A stretch of DNA of 22,814 nt from Nemertoderma westbladi. Taxonomy: Eukaryota > Xenacoelomorpha > Nemertodermatida > Nemertodermatidae. Every line of letters starts with the position of its first letter. Positions within the stretch are counted from its first letter, which is position 1. The stretch is taken from contig JAUCBJ010006813.1 of NCBI GenBank assembly GCA_032718475.1, forward strand, positions 1-22,814, read 5' to 3'. The notes under the pieces are model-generated. The model searched no databases. It had not been told where the DNA came from and worked only from the letters and a program-made list of their open reading frames with translations. Of this stretch, positions 17,487-22,814 are shown one piece after another. The translations under genes were made by a program, and so were the position numbers.

Positions 17487-17648
17487 GATATCAACCTCCG
17501 CTCTTTCTATCCCCACCACCCAGCAAACCTGGACATGCCCTCACTGGAGCGTAAGATCGTGGCCCAAGCCGAGGAGTGTCACAGCTCCGGGGTTGGGTTC
17601 ACCCCATTCGTTTCTGCTGTCCTTTTTTATATATATATATATATATAA
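17487..17648 (+). pseudogene. Right part of the split ORF fragment
   Basis: This continues the frame left at 13111: DINLRSFYPHHPANLDMPSL, then ERKIVAQAEECHSSGVGFTP. The pattern E-x-K-x6-C-x3-G-V-x-F-x-P-F near a C-terminus reminds me of the end of non-LTR retrotransposon polyproteins, but this is weak. The frame ends in an (AT)n tract at about 17625-17648. It is recognisable only as one fragment with 12998-13111. Confidence 0.4.
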
Positions 17649-18850
17649 CCGACATTATAACGTAACCAACTTTATCAATAAAAATGGTGTTTTGAGCTTA
17701 AAAATTAGTAAAATAAGTAATCTAAAACAGCCACGTTCATACTTGCATCAACATCCCCGCCACACACGACACCATTCACGCCACACATTATGTAATGTGT
17801 TTTATTTAATAATTCCGGAAAACGGCCGGAAGGCTGAAATACGTAGAAAATTTATCATACACCACCGGGACTACCCTCACACTAATTTATTATCAGACAG
17901 AACAAAAAGCTTATACTTGACTCATACTGCCTCCTACGACTTGCTTCACGGGCCACTATGCCCGTCTCCAGTTGTTATATTGAATTATTGATATATTCAG
18001 CTTCATTTTTTCAAAAAATAAAGTGTAACTAAAGTGGTAACTAATAACTAAAGTTATTAGGCTAAAAAATGGGTTGAAAGTCTATTTGTACTGTAAGTAT
18101 ATTATTTACATTTATGGTCATTTTATGGCGCGAAATTATTACCTTAGTACCTTCAAACACTCCGATATGGTTAGAAATGCAGTTGTTGAACATTCGTTAA
18201 TAATTTCAACACTTTCGCAGAATTTTCGTGAACATTCGCCATATTCAGGTTGCTGAACTCATCTTGTCGAGTGTTATGTCGATCGATAACCACTAATGTA
18301 AAATAATTTGTTTAACATCATGTTCGTAGAATAGTGTATTCCCTTTGCTAAAGGTTGTTGCTCCATACAGTACATAGCTTGGTTCCCTTACACATACAAA
18401 CAAACGAAACACAGTATTATACCAACACTATGTTGAATATGTATATTATTCTACCACCTATTGTACGTAAGCTACACTGGCCACAGTAGGGGGGACACAA
18501 ACAACCCATGATGTTCTGAGTAATAAAGAAGCTATACTGTTACCGTTACTAGCAAGTTATTGTTTGTTATTTTTAGAAAAATTTCAAAGATGCAAACTCC
18601 AATTTTTTCAAAATAGAGTTTTTATATCACAGATAACTGACGCAATTTGGTACTATTTTCAAATTTGGTGATATATAATTAAAGATAATTATAGATATTT
18701 TGAATCGTGATTGTATATAAAAACACTTTACATAATAATAATATACACATTAATTACAGTCTGTGTTATTATTTTAACTTTAACTTATTTTAATTTAATT
18801 AATAGTCTAACTTAACTTTAACAATCAGTCTGTGAATGAGAGAGTGTGTC
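17649..18850. other. Gene-free AT-rich spacer
   Basis: I see no supported gene. One frame stays open from 17593 to 17991 but shows no domain and begins in an (AT)n microsatellite. The rest is AT-rich with many stops in every frame. Confidence 0.4.
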
Positions 18851-19875
18851 TGCCTTAACCTTCCTTGGTGGTTGGTTGTCTTTTCCGCCCAGTCAGCAAT
18901 TTGATCGATTTCCATGCCTGGGATGATTGCCTGCTGTCATCGGCTTATGGTGTCTGGCTTATAGATAGTGCATTGTAGCATTCTTGTGAATGTGCCATCC
19001 AGAGATTTGGTGTCGTCGCCTGTTAGCCCCCAGCATTGAATCCCATAGAGGAGTTCTGGAACTCCTGCCTCACCGTCACACATCAACTCACATCAGACCT
19101 GACCTCACCTGACTTCCGGATCCGGTAACAGAAGTCATCCACATGCTCAAGAATACCATCCTTTGAGGTTAAGCTCATACGATCAGGAATTTTCAGAGGA
19201 CTGTCAATAATGTTGGTCTTCATTGAGTTAACAAAAATACCAACACTACATGCAGCCTGTTCTAATGAGCTAAGAAGCCGTTGCATTGGGCTCCCTCTAG
19301 TGATTCTTGGAGTACTTCTAAGTCATGACCAAGAACAGTTAGGTACTTGGCTGTACTTCTGACGACTTCTGGACCCAGTAGATGGAGTTACCATCACCCC
19401 ATCATCATTATGATCATCTAAGGACATGCATGAGTAGAATATAATCCACCACAAATATTGATGAGAATGGTTCAAGTGTGACTCCCTGGAAGACTCGTCA
19501 TAACACTTCGAATGATTCTGTGTCACCGTCAACACAACAGTAGACACAAATGTCGTCAAACCATCGTATAATTATCTAATTGCTGCAATAATTTCACCAG
19601 GAATCCATATAATGAAAGTATGCTGAACTTACGTGAGCGAGAGACTGAATCAAAGGCCTTGAAGAAGTCAACAAAGAAAACAGCCAGATGCTGTCTCTGT
19701 TGCCTTTTTCTGTTGTCTCTTTTTTTTTGATATCAATTAAATTATGCTTCTCTGCTGCGAATTAATAGAATTATGTTTTACTCTATAGATTTGCAGTAAT
19801 CGAGATCAATGAGATTCCCTGTAAAGAACCATAGAGTGTTAGGTTGACCTTCTTGGGAACTGGCACCCACTTGTG
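18851..19875 (-). pseudogene. Rearranged, decayed LINE copy of the same family
   Basis: Four blocks match the intact LINE. 18851-18946 matches 11105-11195 and 18950-19073 matches 9706-9850. 19098-19690 matches about 9960-10565 and 19760-19875 matches 10688-10795. The first block is out of order: a mid-protein segment lies downstream of the C-terminal segment in the minus-strand reading. A ~120-base part between the last two blocks has been replaced. Several indels break the frame. Divergence is intermediate between the fragments at 9020 and 12722. Confidence 0.85.
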
Positions 19876-20493
19876 TAGAGGTTGAATGTTCGCTGGGCAT
19901 TGGAGTAGGTGCTGAAACGTTGGTGTCTGAAGCCAATATATAACTAGCCATAGTATAGTTAAAATGCAGTGCAGTGTGCTGAAGAGTTTATAATGCATAC
20001 GTTATGTTATGATGATTTAACTTTTATATCTAAAACGGGAGTGGATGTGTGGGTTTTTTGATCAAGTGTATGTTTTAGTATACCTTTAAGTGCCTTGGAG
20101 GTTAGATTTACCAAATGCCGTGTCAACGAAAGCGATGGTGTTAGGTTAACAATAACAATAGTAATTATTATATAACAATAATAAAAACATAACATATATA
20201 ATAACATGTAATAACAATAATAATAACATTAACATTAACAATAATAAAACGTTACTTTATGCAATCCTAGTTACTTTATCCCCTCTCCAGTCCCCCCGAC
20301 GTGTTTATTGTAAGACTTAGTGATTGTAGGCCTATTATTGTTATTTTAATTATTAATGTTTTAGAGTTTTGTCATTAATACAAAAATATTTTTATAACTG
20401 ATTATCTACCAGCCGTCATTAATAAAAATTCCTCTGTTTTATAAACTTATATACAATAATATAATCCAAGCGAAAACACTATCAACTTATAAG
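19876..20493. other. AT-rich spacer upstream of the secreted-protein gene
   Basis: No gene is visible. It holds runs of AACAATAATAA-type microsatellite at 20145-20250, a TAGGCCTA palindrome at 20327-20334, and a TATA-like TTTTATAAACTT at 20437-20448, about 50 bases before the ATG at 20494. That spacing would give a very short leader if the box is used. Confidence 0.4.
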
Positions 20494-21138
20494 ATGCAAC
20501 TTATCTCCACTCTATTGCTTTCATTCCAAGCAACAATGGCCTTTTCCGCATTTAGCTGTCCAATAGGATATCAATGGTGGGTTTCATCTGACAACCAAGC
20601 CTTAAAAAAATATGTCCAAGATAAATTAAATGCGTTTGATAAAAGTAACCAGCACAGTTTCAACGATACATACATTGAGCCCCGTTGCACTGGGGAATGC
20701 TTTGTGCTATCCTACACCGGCTCTGCGCAACCAGAGGGGTATGAGGGCAGCGAAGCAACCATTGATTTTCAGCTTTCGTCTTGTACTTTCTTGCGTGATC
20801 GCTGCGTTCCTCTCATCGAAGATGGCTGTACTTACTACATGCAGGTTGTTCTACCTGATGTGGCTGTAGAGAATAGAGAGGATCCTGAGGTGAGACTGTT
20901 AGTTCTTGTGAACTGGCTGAAAACGGATGCTGCGGTAACTCACGAAGCTTGCCAGTATCGTTGTTGCGGTAACAGCTCGTGTCCTCCAGCTGTTTGGAAA
21001 GAGAGGGTCGTCAATAGCCAATCCACGACCACAGAGGAGTACACTGAAACCTCATTGGTTAGCGGCTCAAACAACGTCACACCAACTTGGGATTTGGTTG
21101 AGGCCATTATTTGTCTCATTGTTGGAGGACTTTATTAG
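20494..21138 (+). CDS. Secreted cysteine-rich protein, probably GPI-anchored (214 aa)
   Basis: A single uninterrupted exon. Residues 1-19 form a hydrophobic signal peptide (LISTLLLSFQATMAFSA), so the product enters the secretory pathway. The ectodomain has ten cysteines: 22, 65, 69, 97, 104, 112, 153, 157, 158 and 163. The final CQYRCCGNSSC resembles the C-terminal CC-x4-C cluster of Ly6/uPAR three-finger domains, but the N-terminal spacing does not fit well, so I do not assign the family. N-glycosylation sequons are at N57, N160 and N194. A Ser/Thr-rich stalk (175-198) leads to a short hydrophobic tail (LVEAIICLIVGGLY), as in GPI-anchored proteins; a single-pass membrane anchor is the alternative. 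An AATAAA lies five bases after the stop. It is the only intact host-like gene in the window. Confidence 0.85.
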   Translation: MQLISTLLLSFQATMAFSAFSCPIGYQWWVSSDNQALKKYVQDKLNAFDKSNQHSFNDTYIEPRCTGECFVLSYTGSAQPEGYEGSEATIDFQLSSCTFLRDRCVPLIEDGCTYYMQVVLPDVAVENREDPEVRLLVLVNWLKTDAAVTHEACQYRCCGNSSCPPAVWKERVVNSQSTTTEEYTETSLVSGSNNVTPTWDLVEAIICLIVGGLY

Positions 21139-21142
21139 ATAC

Positions 21143-21148
21143 AATAAA
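21143..21148 (+). promoter_or_regulatory. Polyadenylation signal AATAAA
   Basis: A canonical hexamer lies five bases after the TAG of the secreted-protein gene. If used, the 3' UTR would be only about 20-35 bases. Confidence 0.5.
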
Positions 21149-21368
21149 GCTTACTATAAGATACAAATGCAACCAAGATTCAATTGAAACAAAACAATGA
21201 AATATCCAATTTAACTAATTATTTTAATTCATTATACATTAATTAATATCACTGTATTTATTTTTTGTCTGCACATGTATAGGGTACAAGAACACCATGT
21301 GACGACTGAGGCCAAGTCTTGGGTTTGGTGAACTGTAATATGACGCAGCATCATCGCGTATTGTTACT

Positions 21369-21410
21369 AAGCTATCTACAGGCCTGAGACTGGGACACTG
21401 TAGATAGCTT
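21369..21410. repeat. Perfect 13-bp inverted repeat with a 16-base loop
   Basis: AAGCTATCTACAG at 21369-21381 is the exact reverse complement of CTGTAGATAGCTT at 21398-21410. The stem does not extend beyond 13 pairs. It could fold as RNA or be the remnant of a small foldback element. Confidence 0.8.
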
Positions 21411-22516
21411 CAACTTTGATAAAGAGAAAACATAAGTAAAAAACATGAAGATTATTTACAGTATGTCTGTCTATAACACGTTCGTGGGGCCTTCACGCAG
21501 CAAGAGAGCCTATATTAGAAAGTACATTATACTAATCTCTATTAGATATACGAAAACCGTCTTTCCCAAAAAATGTATGAGTGAAGGCGATGCTATCAGT
21601 TTGTGATAAACTAGTTTTAAAAACAAAGATCCATTTCAGTTTGCCCTTACACACATTAAATGTCTTTTGTAAACCTTCTAACTATGGCTATTTAAGTTAA
21701 GTATGACATTTTTAGTTTTAAAATACTCTTATCCTACATTAGCCTCGTCGCGCTTGTCTTGTTTTGTCTTAAAATAATTTTCCTAAACGGAGACTAACGA
21801 CCTTTATAACTATGCAAAGTCTCGAAACTGTGAGAGTAACTGCTTATTTATGGCAGATGGATACTCGTATCAAAAGTAAACTAGCTACGTTCGTTCGTTT
21901 TTTACCAAACTTCCGATTCTTTCTAAACTTTTTCCGGACTACATACGTACCAAGTTTCATTTAATTTCATCAAGGAATAACCAAGTTATTAGCAATCTAA
22001 AATTTACGACGATGACGACGATGGAAAGACGACGATGACGACAGACAACTCGTTAATGGCACCCATATGCTAAGGCATGGCTTACTTCGTGGCTCGCTCG
22101 ACAAATACAAATACGAATTCTTAGCAGCGTATAAAACAGTGATAAATAATTAAATAAACTCTACAAAAAACACGTGGCCTAAAGCTAAAATGGACCATAT
22201 ACCTAATATATATACATTGTTCGCGATAAACGATAATCTATATGAGTGATAATAGGCCTGGGGGTGAATTCAGTGCATTGCAGGTCAAACAGTTGTTATT
22301 TGTATTTTATCTGGGATTCCCTCGGCTGATTGGGCTTAAGCAATGCTATGAATGTTTCCTCTGGCTAAAGGCAATTTGGAAGAAGGCAGTGTAATAAAAT
22401 GACTGGAAATGGAATTGAGTTTATTTATGATAGGATGGCTACTGTACAGTGTACAGCCGTGACAGACCCCTCTGCAATTTCGTTCGCGAATTTCATAACT
22501 ACATATAACATAATAA
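21411..22516. other. Gene-free region with a GACGAT microsatellite
   Basis: No gene is visible. A short (GACGAT/GACGAC)n microsatellite lies at about 22008-22045. Open frames on the minus strand at 22336-22539 and 22567-22791 have no support; the second is the reverse of the copia RT frame. Confidence 0.5.
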
Positions 22517-22814
22517 CATGCTGCTAATGGTCTAAACACCCCAGTGGTAATAGGATTTAGTCACTGTTATACTGAATTAGAGTTGATAAGAGCCAAAGAA
22601 AAAGAAATTGATAATTGGAAAATAAATGGAGTGTTTTCAGAGGTAGAAGATATTGGACAGGAATGCATTTCGGTGAAATGGGTTATTACAGAGAAGGACA
22701 TAAAAGGAAAGAAATCAATTAAGGCAAGGTTGTGTGCCAGAGGTTTTGAAGAAACAGCAGATATTCGGTGTGATTCTCCTACATGCAGCAAGGAAAGTTT
22801 GAGGTTGGCATTAG
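22517..22814 (+). pseudogene. Ty1/copia retrotransposon reverse transcriptase fragment (runs off the window)
   Basis: The frame opens after a TAA at 22514 and is open to the window end. It contains AKEKEIDNWKINGVFSEVED, ISVKWVITEK, KARLCARGFEE and DSPTCSKESLRL. These are the first blocks of the Ty1/copia reverse transcriptase domain (Pfam RVT_2: W-K-x-x-x-V, WV-x-T-x-K, KARL-x-ARG, SPT-x-SKES-x-R). No Met-led start, integrase or gag lies upstream in the window, so the 5' part is missing or disrupted. The catalytic aspartate motif would lie beyond the right edge. Whether the remainder is intact cannot be judged; the upstream truncation favours a degraded copy. Confidence 0.85.

Noticed and set aside
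17593-17991. 132-codon ORF
   Set aside because: It starts in the split ORF fragment, runs through an (AT)n tract and shows no domain.
18121-18135. E2F-like word ATGGCGCGAAA
   Set aside because: A single short match with no adjoining gene; too little to call a regulatory site.

Overview
The window looks like a transposon-dense, AT-rich stretch of nuclear DNA from an invertebrate animal. It has no operons, no rRNA or tRNA that I can recognise, and one clean single-exon host-type gene in 22.8 kb. The retroelements are the mix usual in marine invertebrates: BEL/Pao, Ty1/copia and an APE-type LINE, plus TTAA-flanked DNA transposons. The palindrome TAGGCCTA occurs four times, which I associate loosely with marine invertebrate, especially deuterostome, DNA. 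That is an impression, not a placement.

Left part (1-8.6 kb). The window opens with a short chimeric element whose last 170 bases are the 3' end of the LINE family. A decayed BEL/Pao RT/RNase H fragment (647-1278) follows. Next comes an intact unrecognised ORF (1336-2130) and, 0.9 kb downstream, a broken divergent paralogue of it (about 3010-3535). Gag-like coiled-coil ORF fragments lie on the plus strand (4519-5987) and another gag-like fragment on the minus strand (6320-6830), with G-rich minisatellites between. Then comes a composite ~104-bp tandem array (7220-8025) and a hexamer array (8430-8531).

Middle (8.7-13 kb). A near-complete LINE (9391 to about 12667, minus strand) has an uninterrupted ORF with AP endonuclease and reverse transcriptase. 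It sits between other minus-strand LINE fragments of different ages.

Nested transposons (13.0-17.65 kb). I read this block as a Russian doll. A retroelement-like ORF fragment is split by an element of about 4.4 kb (13112-17486) with a 9-bp direct repeat and inverted termini built of seven GGACACTTCCCCC units. Inside it is a 3.2-kb TTAA-flanked element (13669-16867) with G8-TACA-C6 termini and an internal 20-bp tandem array. Inside that is a 1.56-kb piggyBac-type TTAA element (14786-16345) carrying five ~163-bp repeats centred on a palindrome. No transposase is visible in any of the three.

Right part (17.7-22.8 kb). A scrambled LINE copy (18851-19875) precedes an intact intronless gene for a small secreted, cysteine-rich, probably GPI-anchored protein (20494-21138). 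The window ends inside a Ty1/copia-type reverse transcriptase (22517 onward). The genes do not form a pathway; the window is mainly a record of nested mobile-element insertion.
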